This document shows, piece after piece, positions 35,148 to 45,903 of a DNA stretch of 64,000 nt. How positions within the stretch are numbered: position 1 is the stretch's first letter; every line of letters starts with the position of its first letter. The translations under genes and the position numbers were made by a program. The DNA is from Hericium rajendrae. Lineage: Eukaryota > Basidiomycota > Agaricomycetes > Russulales > Hericiaceae. Where the stretch lies: contig CM065889.1 of NCBI GenBank assembly GCA_033439255.1, positions 186,001 to 250,000 of the forward strand, given 5' to 3'. The notes under the pieces are model-generated. The model ran no database searches, was not told where the DNA came from, and saw nothing but the letters and a program-made list of their open reading frames with translations.

Positions 35148-37572
35148 ATGTCTACCTCAGCGTCTGGAAAGACACAAAATCTGAATGACAGCAGGACAGA
35201 AGGTAGTTCCGTTGCATTTACATCTGGCTTACAGATACGCGTCTAACCCGACTACAGCTTTGCAGGCTCTGCTGAATTCTCTCTCGCCCGCAGGCCCTTC
35301 CAGTGGTCAGCAGGGCTCCAAAATCACGAGCGAGCAGGCTCAGAGACTATCTCAAAACTGATGAGCTGTTAGGCGATGTCGCAGGCCAGGCTGGACCCAC
35401 CCAGCAGCGGAATGAGCGTGGTGAGGTGAGGTCTCTTGCTCTGTAGTTTCCTGTCAATTTCTCATACTCATCTCTTTCGATGTATGAAATAGCTCTTGAA
35501 TGAGGAGGGTCTACCCATCATCGACATCAGCGAGCCATGACCCGGTCCTGATGCTCCTCCTTTTGACCCTGGTTCGGCTGTCGAAGAACCCGATGTTGTC
35601 CCACTTCGAGCCCTTTCTCGCGGGAAAGGCACAGCAACGTGCGCAGATGGAAAGGATTCTTGATCTTCTCGAGGCAGAAGAGCAAGGCGAACTCGCACGG
35701 AATGAGAAGCTCGAGCATCAGCGGATGAAGGAGGAGTATGAGCAGCGCAAGTCAAATACGAGGAAGGAGCTTGAGAGGTTGAAGGCGGCGAAAGATATGC
35801 AGAAGAAGATGGGAAAAGCACTGTTGAGGAATCTGTCTGATGCGAGGGAGAGAGAGGAAAAGGAGAAAGAGGAGCAGCTGAAGCGGGATTTGGAGGCGGA
35901 GGCGAGCAGAAAGCAGAAGAAGCCAAACAAGAAGGTATCTTTCGCCGAGCTACCACATGAAGGCAAGGAAGACAAGGCCCTACTGCTGGGCCCTCCAAAA
36001 GAAGTCCGAGGGGAAGCGATGCATCTGGTAGACTCCATGCTCAAGAGCAGAAACCGACCATGAAAATCGATGTGGTCGAACGGTTCCCAAGACCAATGAA
36101 GACCAAGGTTATGTCTCCTCCGCCGCCGGGCGATGAGTCGGATGATAACGTTCAGCCCGGCTCGCCCGTTCCCGCTGACTCGGACGAAGGCGAAGCCATT
36201 GTTTCCGATCATGATTCGGAACACATTCCAACCAGTGATTCCGACGATGAGGAACCGCGTTCACTTGACGAGCCAGTCGTTGACGAAGAATTTGACTTCG
36301 ACACGGCCCAACATCATCGAGAAATTGCGCTTGAATACTTCAAGAAGCGAGACAGTATCGGTGTCGATGCAGCGCGTGTTATGTCTGCGCATTCACACGA
36401 GCCTATGGACGAATGGGATCAACCTGTTCGTGTTCCGGTTTGATTATGGAGTATCATTAATTCAATTTTTACGTTACTAGGAAGTACCCCTCGAGGCGAC
36501 ACTATCAAGTCCACATCCGAAGCCACTCCAGTCAAAATTCAGATCGACAGTTTCCCAAGCCTACAATACAACGCTACCATCTGCCACACCGTCCACTTCT
36601 TTGGGTGATTCCGTGCTTCCCGGCACGAGCTCTACACTCAAAGGTGCAGTGCGAATCGGGAAATTGGAAGATGACAAGCTCGTCGGTGGCGAGGAGGGTG
36701 AGAGCGGCGAAGAGGACGATGACGACGTGAAGGAATTTATGGCCGCCTTGCGCAAGGGCGAGGTGACCAACGCTGGTGCAGAGCAGAATGCCGAAACGTT
36801 GGTCGCTGCTCTCATGAAAGCATACACAGCTCCCGAGAAGAGCGAGGAAGCTGCGAAGAAGGCGCTGGAAGATCAAATCAAGGTCGAAACTGCCCCACAA
36901 ACACAGGTGGAAACTCCAGCACCTGTATCTGTGCCCTCGAAAGCGTCTAAATTCAAGCTCAATCGCTTTCCCGCCACCGCTCCTCGATCACCGTCTGACC
37001 TTTCGGATTCAGACCCCACGCCCATCTCAAACTCTGCGCGGTCGTCGCCCAAGCTCCCAACAAGCGACACCGTTCTCGAGCGCAAGCCCGGACAACCATC
37101 TAGACAAGCTCAATCTATATCATTCACGCCAACCCGTCCGCAAAACCGCTCGGCCTTGTCGCAAGCAGCTGCGAAGCCTAGCGGAATACCCGCCGTCGTC
37201 GAATCACCTTCGTTCCGACCTCCGCACACAGGCGCGAAGTCGGCGACGAGCCAAACATCCACTGCGCCAGCAGGCCCGTCGTCGTCTCGTCCACCCGCGC
37301 TTGGGCGAAACGTCGTGGCATCTCCCTCCTTCCCTTCCATGATCGTCGATTCACCGTCGTTCCTCCCGCCTTCGTCCGCAAAACCAGGCCAGATGCCGTC
37401 GATGGTGGTAGACTCGCCCTCGTTCCAGCCGCCGGCTTCGAGTCGTCCTTTGAGGCCTCCTGTTGTGATGTCCGCCGCGGTGCGGGAGTCCACCGGGCCT
37501 CGTGCTGGAGGACGAGCATCTGCGCCGGAGCCTGCGAAACGCGCATCTAGGTTCAAGACTGAACGATCGTAG
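35148..37572 (+). CDS. URI/Bud27-like prefoldin-family protein
   Basis: Probable orthologue of unconventional prefoldin URI1 (Bud27), which acts with RPB5 in RNA-polymerase assembly and TOR-linked translation. Exon 1 starts MSTSASGKTQNLNDSRTE (35148). Later parts are a long charged coiled coil (about 35640-35930, RILDLLEAEEQGELARNEKL), KKVSFAELP, a long acidic stretch (36100-36330), and a C-terminal Ser/Pro-rich region with repeated VESPSF/VDSPSF motifs ending KRASRFKTERS, the usual DUF3835 end. Frame changes with no obvious intron occur near 35360, 35540-35600 and 36060, so either small indels or missed introns are involved. The family call rests on layout and the C-terminal motif, not on a clear prefoldin domain. 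Confidence 0.6.
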
Positions 37573-37915
37573 GGAATCAGCTTTGAGTGTATGATCTTGG
37601 TTGCCATGCTTTATGCCAATGGCTGTAAATGTCATACCTTGTGCATGGCTATCGTCTCGGCCCTAAATATCTAGAGACATCTCACTTTAGCACGGCAAGG
37701 TTTTCTTCTCCGAAGATTAATTTATAAGGCCGGATCTTTCAGGTGAATCGACCTCAGCGGTTCCAATCAAACGAGTATGATGCAAATGCATGACAGGTGC
37801 TAATTGTTATACCCATGGCGGACAACACTATTTCGCAGAGAACGTATAGGACAAATTTCCACTTTAACGTACACCGTCACCGTTTCCCCGTCGTCCGTGA
37901 CACCATGCTGCTCGC
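37573..37915. other. Convergent intergenic region
   Basis: These 343 bp lie between the 3' ends of the URI-like gene (+) and the hypothetical gene (-). Only presumed UTRs and terminators are here. Confidence 0.4.
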
Positions 37916-39519
37916 TCAGTCTTCCTCATCCGATTCGGAATCCTCCTCTGCATCCAGATCAATGCCATGATCAAGGAGAAAGGTACGGAAGACCGGTAGG
38001 TCTTTGATCCTCTTGGGCTGTGAACGAACCATGGCAATTGCGGCTTTCTCCTCTTCTCCTTGACTATTCGGGGTTCCCCAATTGTTCACTGGAGACCAGC
38101 CTTTGATGACTTCACCACAAATAACGTCTCGAAAGCAGCCCCTGTTGTCCATGTATGTCTGCCATATCTCTTCGAATATAGTCGGACCCTCCGGCTGAGG
38201 GATGACATTCAACTGGTCCGGAGAGTCCGATGCGATAAATGGAGGTTCCGGTGATCCTGCCGCAGAATCATCCGTAGTCTCCGACGGATCTGAGCCTGTC
38301 GACTGCGAGACATCCGCTTGGGGATCAGGGTCAGGACTGTTACTGGGAGAGCTGCTTCCGTCCCTAGGTATGGCCAAGTTAGGATCGACGTTGCATATCC
38401 ATCCATCGAAATCAAGCAGCCAATGACGACTTACGATATCTTGGTGCGCTTTGGGGCAGGCCGCGTGTTATCTCTGTGTAGCACGTCAGTAGGCCGTTTC
38501 CATGAAATCCAGAATCCTGTTCTTACGGATGACTGAAATAGACAATTTCGTTAGAGAGCGCTCCGCCGTCTTGGGAATACGTTAGGACATACCTAGGCTG
38601 AGAGTCGGTTGACACACGCGGGCGTCGCTTACCACTGCATCGCGATGAAAGTTAGACAACAGATCATGTCTAAGAACTGAAAGCACGACTACCTCTTCTC
38701 TTGAGATTTAGCAGACGCAGGTGAAGATCCAAAGCTGGGGTCTCTACTCGCAGAACTGTCAGAGATGATCCGTAATCTCCCAAGTGGTAGGGCTACAACT
38801 CACGATGAAGGAGCTTCGAAGGTCCCCACAACGAACGGCCCACCATCCCCTATCTCACTGCGCTCAAACACTCGCCAGCACCATTTAAAGCCTGCCGTAG
38901 CAAAAACGACGACGGAGTCCCGATCTGGATTTTTCTTAAAGAAGTATTGTGCTTGTTCATGCGCTTGGTCGCAGGCCTGGACTAGATGCTGGAAGAACTC
39001 CCAGATCCACGTTTCCATGCAGTCGTCGAACATCCTATAATTGAATTTCAGACGCTTCCATGATGCTCCGGGTTTGATCTCTACAAAGGCTAGCAGGGAG
39101 TCCATTTGAACAGAAGGGATCCACCCATCGGCAAGGTCCCAGGAAATCAGCGATTGCACCGCTTCAAGCAACTCCACCTGAGAGCCTGGATTGTCGTTCA
39201 GATACCGAGCCTTGAACGCCTCAAAGTGGAGCTGTTCAGCTTTCCGGAAGCGAAGTGAAGCGTCTGGGACTCGAAAAGATTTCTTCTCCTTGTCTGTATC
39301 CCCACTGTCGTCAATCAAAGTGACAGCGAATACTTGTTGTGGAGTCACGTATAGGTCATCCTGGATGATTCGGGGAAAGTACGTCTTTATGAACTGAGAC
39401 AGATATGCGTCCCATTCCCCGTATGACTCGTACTCTTTGCCATCAGGGTTAATCGAGGAAGACACGCTATGCGCTGCCGCAGTGCTGGACCTGGAGATGG
39501 ACGTATCGTCTTGAGGCAT
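37916..39519 (-). CDS. Hypothetical fungal protein, possible PD-(D/E)xK-like fold
   Basis: First exon (39519 to about 38805) encodes MPQDDTSISRSSTAAAHSV, then EWDAYLSQFIKTYFPRIIQ, FRKAEQLHFEAFKARYL, MDSLLAFVEIKPGASWKRL, WIWEFFQHLVQACDQAHEQA and FATAGFKWCWRVFERSE. Several short introns follow, and the gene ends with an acidic tail (AEEDSESDEED-stop) at 37916. Another recognisable exon is near 38020-38190 (PTIFEEIWQTYMDNRG). The FVEIKPG segment after an Asp-containing helix resembles the core of restriction-nuclease-like folds, seen in many uncharacterised basidiomycete proteins, but this is only a motif-level hint. I do not know its function. Confidence 0.6.
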
Positions 39520-39842
39520 CGGAATCGGGTCGTGGAAGGATGCGTTGGTAAGGATATGGTGAGAAAAGCGAGTATTGCGCTATGAGGAGATGCAAGGTAT
39601 GTTGCCCGTTCATTGTATCAGCTTTCAGGTCTTCCCTTTATATACTCAGCAAGGACGAAGGATATCGGCGCTTGCTTTGAGCCATAACAGCACATTAGAG
39701 AGAACAATAAGATGGATCGTCGGGTGGAGAGGATCGGCGATCTTCCACAATATCACATACCATACGTGTGGCCGCTGCTGTCTGATGCGCTATTGTTCGT
39801 CATTGAGCACAAGTCCGTCGAGGGATGAGACCAAATAGCGTT

Positions 39843-40190
39843 TGAGGGAACAACAACTTCAGAGAAAACAATAGCTTCAGAGAGAACAATGTAAGACTTT
39901 CCGCGGCCTTATTTTTATTCTATGATATGTTTTGAAGCTCATTGAGATTCAGAGTCCGCTGATTTGCGCGACCTGATTGGATGTCGAGGTCATTTTGGAC
40001 GTTAGCGAAGCATTTGAAATGGCCTCTGAAATATCATACCGTAAATTTAAGGCCGCGGAAAGTCATCCAAATAGCTTCAGAGAGAATAAGATAGCTTGAA
40101 AGAGAATAAGGCAGAGAGAACAAAGCAGAGAGAACAATGGCGTCAGAGAGAACAATGGCATCAGAGAGAACTATGGCATTATTGGAAATT
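39843..40190. repeat. Degenerate tandem repeat tract (cttcagagagaacaat units)
   Basis: Roughly 15-20-bp units around gcttcagagagaacaatg recur about nine times (39855-39892 and 40072-40180) with drift to gagagaataag and gagagaactatgg; a further stray unit (agagagaacaataag) lies near 39697. The tract is split by the inverted-repeat element at 39895-40064. It is noncoding. Confidence 0.75.
39895..40064. mobile_element. MITE-like inverted-repeat element, 170 bp
   Basis: A perfect 17-bp terminal inverted repeat (gactttccgcggcctta at the left; its complement ends at 40064) encloses about 136 bp with no coding potential. It sits inside the tandem repeat tract, interrupting it. No clear target-site duplication is visible, so the superfamily is not assigned. 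The perfect ends suggest a recent insertion. Confidence 0.75.
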
Positions 40191-40433
40191 CAAAGAACAA
40201 CAGACGGATCGCGTCGAACCGGCGATCTGAATCAAAAATGATGTAAGCTGACGTAAGGCGGCGGCACGCCACAATTACTTGCGCATAGCGGAAACGCGGC
40301 GGTGCTTGTTATCTGTTCATATAAAATCCGTCTCCAATATCTCTACCACCTTAGCGTGAGCATACTCAACACCTACTCCAGTCCATCTTCCTAAAGCACA
40401 CCGTCTCCTACTCATACCCTCATCCTCTTCGCA

Positions 40434-41064
40434 ATGCCTTGGGTCCTTGGTCACGACATGTCGTCTGACTACTTCGCAAAGTTCGCGGTCCGTAACAGGG
40501 CTGTTGTGAAAAGTCAGGATCCCGAAGATCGAGACGTCTCAACTATGTATGGCCAATGGGTCATTTTCAAGTTGGGCTACCAATACATGGGCTTCGGTCG
40601 TCCAGGAAAGCAAATTGGGATGAGTAGCAATGCCAGAGGGCCTAGACAGGTATTCTACGTTTATCAAGTCCGGGATGAAGTCCCTCCTGTCCTTCGTTAT
40701 GGGGTAGACGGATGCCCGCCGAAGCATCAGTTGGAGACTCTTCGGCTGATGCATGGCGGGCGACGGGAGATGTGGTACCCCAAGGAGGACACATTGCCGT
40801 GGGATTCTCCCCTGGAGGCGAAGCTGCCACGACCAGTCGTTTATGAAGATGAAATCCGACGTTCTGCAAATCCTTCTTCATCAGACAGGGAGGCTCGGGC
40901 GTCAGGGATTGAGAATCGAATGCGCATGATGCGTATTGACGAGGGTACCGAGTCGGCGCCGTCGACAGCTGGTCCAAGCGACAAGGTGAGTCGTTCATAT
41001 TGTCCAGTGTTTTCCACCTCTTGACAAATGTCATGGCAAGGAGGTCGTCACTGGACGAGTCTAA
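40434..41064 (+). CDS. MPWVLGHD-family protein, copy D1 (complete)
   Basis: Intact member: MPWVLGHDMSSDYFAKFAVR at the start, then GQWVIFKLGYQYMGFGRPGK, QVFYVYQV, GVDGCPPKHQLETLRLMHGG, RREMWYP and VVYEDE. It is nearly identical to B1 (26.0 kb) through most of its length, implying recent duplication or gene conversion. A last intron with donor gtgagtcg (about 40986-41040) would join to a short terminal exon encoding EVVTGRV-stop; reading through instead stops at 41024. The start has the conserved leader ctcttcgca before the ATG. About 190 residues; no known domain. Confidence 0.8.
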
Positions 41065-42264
41065 TCGTTGGCGTAATACCCAGATATGAAGACGGATGAC
41101 GATGTGGCCACGCTCTTCAATCAACATTGTAGTATAATAGCATGGAAGGAGAAAGTTTATCATTGTGGATCGCAGGCTTTTATTATGGATACTGCTACGA
41201 CGTGCACCGGGTATACTACTGTAAGCTCTGTCATTGGTCGTACTCATGCTGTTTTGTGTATTAGCGTCTAGAGACAGTCTTGTTCGAACTCATCCATACG
41301 CCAATCAGTTTCTAGAAGTGGCAAAAAAAAGCGGCGCAGCATAAAATAGAACCGTTAGCGGCCGCCGGCGTTGGAAGCGCTGCTGGAGGAGAGGTAGGTA
41401 TGGGATTATCGGCGAACAGAATGCTTGAACGTTCAAAGGTTCATGCGCGGAGCTGCTTGCGGCAACGTGAGAAGGTTTGCGAACGGGTCTGCCTGCGGTT
41501 GCGGGGCCCCAGGTAGCACATGCGACCTTGGATTGATTTTCTCGTGAATACAGTGGCTGGACATGCCTGTATGCAGGGTGCCCTTCGCACTTTCCGGTAG
41601 ATTTTCCCCGCTTCGACTTGTAATCCAATCGGCAGCCTGTGGAGGGCCTCCTATGGGAGTCTGCGGGTCGCCCGTGCTGGGGGAGCTTGCGGGGCCTGAT
41701 TCAAGGCTGAGCGCTGGTCGATCGTATGTATGTATCTTGGGCTATAAGACGTGCTCGAACCTTAGTGCAACGTCGACCATTATATCCCGCCTGTGAAACG
41801 ATCGATATATCGACGAAGCGGACCAAGGCATCGAGTCGACGCATACTCATACTCAGTAGATGTCTGGGATAACCCCTCTTGCGTGTATCGGCTCCCGTAG
41901 GAACGTACTTATTGTGGGACGATATCGATGTATAGGCCTAGTCAGTAATTGCCCCATCTACTTCTCCACAGCTTCAACTTGCGTCCGCCAGACTCAGCTA
42001 TCCCCTCCGACTTTCGGCTCAGTGTGTCCTTCGTAGAATCACCATGCCACTTCTGAATCCACACCTGTCGTCCTCCTCTTCCCCGCGTGAAGTTATCTGC
42101 CTCCACCCTGTCTTTCTCTCGCGTGCAGTCTTCGGTCGGTGCGTTGTCTTCCTCAGCTTCAACGTGTCAACTTCGACCTGCATCGTACTGACAATGGCGC
42201 TTCACCTTCATCTCCAGGACCTCGCTCATAGAATCGCGCCACATCACACTCGTACCCTCATCGC
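41065..42264. other. Intergenic 1.2 kb
   Basis: No gene recognised. The last 220 bp are an open leader in frame with copy D2, pyrimidine-rich like the leaders of the other family members, so it is more likely 5' UTR than coding. An 8-A run at 41324-41331 is the only simple repeat. Confidence 0.45.
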
Positions 42265-42884
42265 AATGCCTTGGGTCCTTGGTCATGACATGTCATCTGA
42301 CTCCCTTGCGAATTTTGCTATGCGTAACAAGATCCACTTTATGGACAAGGACTTCGATGTTTCCGGAATATTTGCTCAATTTGCTGTTTTGAAGAAGTGT
42401 TACGAAAACCTGAAGTTCGGACCCCTGAAAAAGCAAATCGGCATGGATAGCTATGGCAGGGGACCTAAACAGGTATACTACGTACACGAAGTACGCGATC
42501 AAGAGCCTCCCATCCTCCGCTTTGGGATAGATGGATGCTCGACGAAGCGTCAACTGCAGGCTCTTCGACTGGTCCATGGTAGGCGACGGGAGATGTGGTA
42601 TCCTATGGCTTACACGTTGCCATCGAACTGCCCCATGGAGGCCAAGATGCCCCGAACTGTCATTTATGAAGATGAGGTCCCACCTTCCGCAGACACTCCT
42701 CCATCAAATGAGGAGGCTCATGCGTCGGGAGTTGAAGTGAAAATGCGGATGTTGCGTATTGAGGAGGGTGCCGAGGAGGATGAGGCATTGATGGCTGGTC
42801 CAAGCACTAAGATGGTGGGTAGTCCTAATCGACATACTGATAATCTTTGACTCAAATATCTTTTCTCAGGAGCAAAATGCCTGA
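42265..42884 (+). CDS. MPWVLGHD-family protein, copy D2 (complete)
   Basis: An intact, somewhat diverged member: MPWVLGHDMSSDSLANFAMR, AQFAVLKKCYENLKFGPLKK, QVYYVHEVRDQEPPILRFGI, DGCSTKRQLQALRLVHG, REMWYPMAYTLPSNC, VIYEDE and KMRMLRIEEGAEEDE. A 55-bp last intron (42815-42869, donor gtgggtag, acceptor ctcag) joins ...GPSTKM to EQNA-stop. It is closest in its middle part to copy A2. An open frame runs in from 42044, but homology to the family begins only at the ATG at 42265, which was therefore chosen. Confidence 0.8.
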
Positions 42885-43474
42885 CGGATTTTCAGGCGGT
42901 GATTCACCTGCGACCAAATGATCAGTACATACGTTGCGTTGCAATTGTTTTCGCAGGCGTCCGGACGTAATAGTGTACGCAGTTCAGTGTGGTGTCATTA
43001 CGCCAATATAAATAAACTCTCCCGGCACAAATGCACAATATGTCGATGAAATCGAGCAAAGCATGAGCGCATTGGCTATGGGCGGTTCTGAGCCGGTGAA
43101 CACGGTCGCTTCAATCCCTGATCTGGCAGAGGACTCATATAAATACAGCCAGCCTCGGGATGCCCAAGACGCAGATACGCTCAGTTTTTCAGAACAGCTG
43201 AGAGATCACGATTACGTTGTACCCTTCACCGACAATTTACTCTTCTGATACGTATAAAATTGGCGACGAAGGTACAGCTGAGAAATACTGGTTCTACCTG
43301 ATTCACGCACCGTTTTGGATTCACTACCGCACTCAAATAATGAGACGGATCGACTCATCATCTCTCTTCTTCAAGATCTGCCTGTGGGAGACTACTACCG
43401 CGAGGTGCGCCCACGTATAGTCAACCGCTTTCGATTACAACCAATTTATTCCAGCCATATCATTCTAACGACTT
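42885..43474. other. Intergenic region before copy D3
   Basis: A TATA-like run (aatataaataaac) lies near 43005-43017. A short frame (MSALAMGGSEPVNTVASIPD, 43063-43248) follows it; it is not recognised and may be chance. Confidence 0.4.
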
Positions 43475-43981
43475 ATGCCCTGGGTCCTAGGCCACGACTT
43501 GTCACACTCTGAAGTCAAAGACTTCGCGGTCTCCAGAGGTTGTACTTCCGATAGCCGTGTTGACATGTGGATGACCATATTTTCTGAGGTCGAGAAGATA
43601 CTTCGTTATAAAGTCGACACGTGCTTCTGCCTTGGACGTCGTGCAGAAGAGATGAAATATGTTGTATACTTTCGGGCATCACGCCTGACGGATCCAATGT
43701 ACAATCTTGCGACAGGACTGCGTCCAACGAAGGAGCAAATTATGGCGCTGCGACGCCTGTTTGGACGCCGGGAAATGTGGTATTGGGATTTCAACAATGG
43801 TGACCATGTCACCCAGAAACCTCCGAGATCCGCTATCTACGGGGACGATGAACTCGACAAAGACATAATAGAAGATGAGACGATTCGGGCAGGGATGGCA
43901 CTGATGTCAGTCAAGGAGGAGGGTGAGGAGGGTGAGGATGCAAAGGAGTCCAATGAAGGCTGGCTCAAGCTAGGCAAGTAA
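43475..43981 (+). CDS. Divergent MPWVLGHD-family protein, copy D3
   Basis: A single-exon frame of 168 residues. It keeps the N-terminal hallmark (MPWVLGHDLSHSEVKDFAV), the later LRRLFGRREMWYWDF, the IYGDDE equivalent of VYEDE, and the Glu-rich C-terminal region (GMALMSVKEEGEEGE). It has lost the FGRPxxQ and DGCPxxxQL blocks, replaced by ATGLRPTKEQIM. The strong conservation of the first ten residues against a diverged middle suggests the N-terminus matters for function or targeting. It lacks the tiny terminal exon of its paralogs. No known domain. Confidence 0.75.
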   Translation: MPWVLGHDLSHSEVKDFAVSRGCTSDSRVDMWMTIFSEVEKILRYKVDTCFCLGRRAEEMKYVVYFRASRLTDPMYNLATGLRPTKEQIMALRRLFGRREMWYWDFNNGDHVTQKPPRSAIYGDDELDKDIIEDETIRAGMALMSVKEEGEEGEDAKESNEGWLKLGK

Positions 43982-44238
43982 ATCGTGCACCGTCATTGTC
44001 AACCTGAGGACTATCTGATAATAAATATAATCCCAGATAGCTTTAGATGCCACATTTCGATCACGAGGGGCTTCGATTATAAGGAGATTAGTCAATGCCT
44101 GGGATACGGTGTCTGTGCGTCGGCCTTAGTAGGACTGTATCCCGGAATGATGACAGGCATGGAAGATATATTGAATCAGGAATCAATGTGAATATGAAAA
44201 ATGACGATGCCTGCATCTTCGACTCTCATACCAGATTG

Positions 44239-44863
44239 CTAATAGAACTCTCCCGCCCTCAGTCTAGGCTCAGAGCCCTTATTCGCCGGCGTTTTCCAGT
44301 ATCTGGACAACGCTGTGTATAGCTTGCACACAACGGCCCACGAGAATAGTCCTGCATCATGCATATCGCAAGAGACTTTGTGCATCCGATATCGATGGCC
44401 TTGACCGTATGCATTGAGTCTGTAACGGTCGCGACCCAGGCTGATGATGAGGTTCAAGACATCTTCCACCGCGTAGCCGGGTGGCGGATGTACTTGCACA
44501 GCCAGCCGGTAGTCGTACTCGTCGACAGGATATTTTCTCGTCCGGACAACGACGGTGCAAGTGGCGTTTGGGGTCTGACTTGCCGCGTGCAACTCGATGC
44601 TCACGGCGTGGTTGAAGTCCGTTTTGAGAAGCAGCGTCCATCGATTGCTCGGTGCAGGCTTTGTTCCGCGTCGTCCTTGCATGGATGTGCACAGAACTCG
44701 ATGCTTCGAATCTCCTTGAGTAGATCGGCGAGGTCGAAGGATGATATGTCCCACGAACATCCGGGATCACGGAGCGACGACTCGAGGGTGTTTTGTCTGA
44801 GAAACATCATTAATCTTCATCGCCGCCAGGAAGGATGACACAGAGCCTTACTGAAGTTGCCAT
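44239..44863 (-). CDS. DUF7770-like fungal protein
   Basis: Minus-strand frames read SLRDPGCSWDISSFDLADLL, IRSIEFCAH, then SNRWTLLLKTDFNHAVSIEL, VHPPPGYAVEDVLNLIISLG, RDRYRLNAYGQGHRYRM and SRYWKTPANKGSEPRLRAGE, ending at 44239. The order (N/H-x-W-x-L-x-L near the middle, a polar segment, then a DRYR...GxGxRY motif) matches what I know of the fungal DUF7770 family, of unknown function. A one-base shift is needed between the CAHPCKDDAEQ and KPAPSNRWT segments, and the first exon (ATG near 44863) is uncertain. It may be intact with sequence error, or decayed. Confidence 0.5.
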
Positions 44864-45903
44864 AATGAGGATGCGGACAAGAAGTGGGAAATGTATTGAT
44901 GAGATACTTGAGTTCAAGGGATGCGTACTTCGTCTGAGTGTGCAAGCGATACAGTGCCATGCTGCTTATATATGCAAATCTACAGGTCTTCTCTGTGCAG
45001 GGTCCAAGCAGAAGTGATAAGTATTGTGGCCCAATGACAATATAAAGTACAAAAACACGGCGAGAGTCAAAGCGTTACCATGTGGATACGTACGTAATTC
45101 ATTATTGCCCTGTAAGACTGCTTTTGTTGAAAGCTCGGGATAAAGCAGTGCCTTTGGGTGCACAAAAATGGCTGGTATTGACAAACTGGGACTTAACAAT
45201 AGAGCGTCGAAATACTGGGAAAGAGATAAGGCAGCTGTTCTTGTTCTGCGATACGTAAAGCACAACGCACCACATTTTTTTTGTCGCAGAACATTGTCTT
45301 GGCGGTCGAGAGAAAAGCGTAGCAGCCTCATGCCTGTACGAAAAAGACGTGACAAGGAGAGGTTCGAGGAACATACTCCAGGGTACGAATATACCTATGC
45401 TACGAACAGATGCTGTGCGTATCAGACGCAAGCCTTCCAGCCAGCCAAAAGATGTGACATCCACGTACGTAGAACATACCTCGCATTTCCAAAAAGGCCA
45501 TATCCAGAACTTGATGCAAGATTGTTTTCCTCCATCATCCTCGTTTCGAGTCCGGCCAATGGTGTTGGGTCTGTCTTTCCAAATGCAAAATATATTCAGG
45601 CTCACCAAACGCATGAGAGTGAGCCGCCCTGGTGTCGCGTTAGCAAATGCAGTTCGTTGAACCAAGCTCGATAAGTTTTGACATGGTGGTTTGAAGGAAA
45701 GTCATGGTGGACCAGGTGCGAGCCGGAGTTTGCCGTCGCGTCTCCCGCCCGCCGACCGAGCGCGACCCGTGTCCGAGACGCGTTCTTCGACTGACAACCT
45801 TCTTCACCTCCAACAGGTTCTTGCTACACGAACTTAAAGTGATTTACTGTGACAGATTCTGTCCGCAGCTTCTTTGAGGCCAAGGTCCGGCGAACTCGGC
45901 GCG
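44864..45903. other. Intergenic about 1 kb
   Basis: A minus-strand open stretch at 45102-45665 shows no family resemblance, has unusual composition and is not supported as a gene. The right end is the GPI10 promoter. Confidence 0.45.

Larger units (their letters stand above)
39520..40433. other. Repeat-rich intergenic region
   Basis: A divergent intergenic region between the hypothetical gene (-) and MPWVLGHD copy D1 (+). It contains a degenerate tandem-repeat tract and an inverted-repeat element (both listed). A TATA-like atataaaatc lies near 40319-40328, about 110 bp before the D1 start codon. Confidence 0.6.

Noticed and set aside
42044-42264. An N-terminal extension of copy D2
   Set aside because: The frame is open, but paralogs all begin at MPWVLG and the upstream sequence resembles their pyrimidine-rich leaders.
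45102-45665. A 187-codon minus-strand frame
   Set aside because: No family resemblance, odd Cys/Trp/Phe-rich composition and overlap with open frames on the other strand; not supported as a gene.
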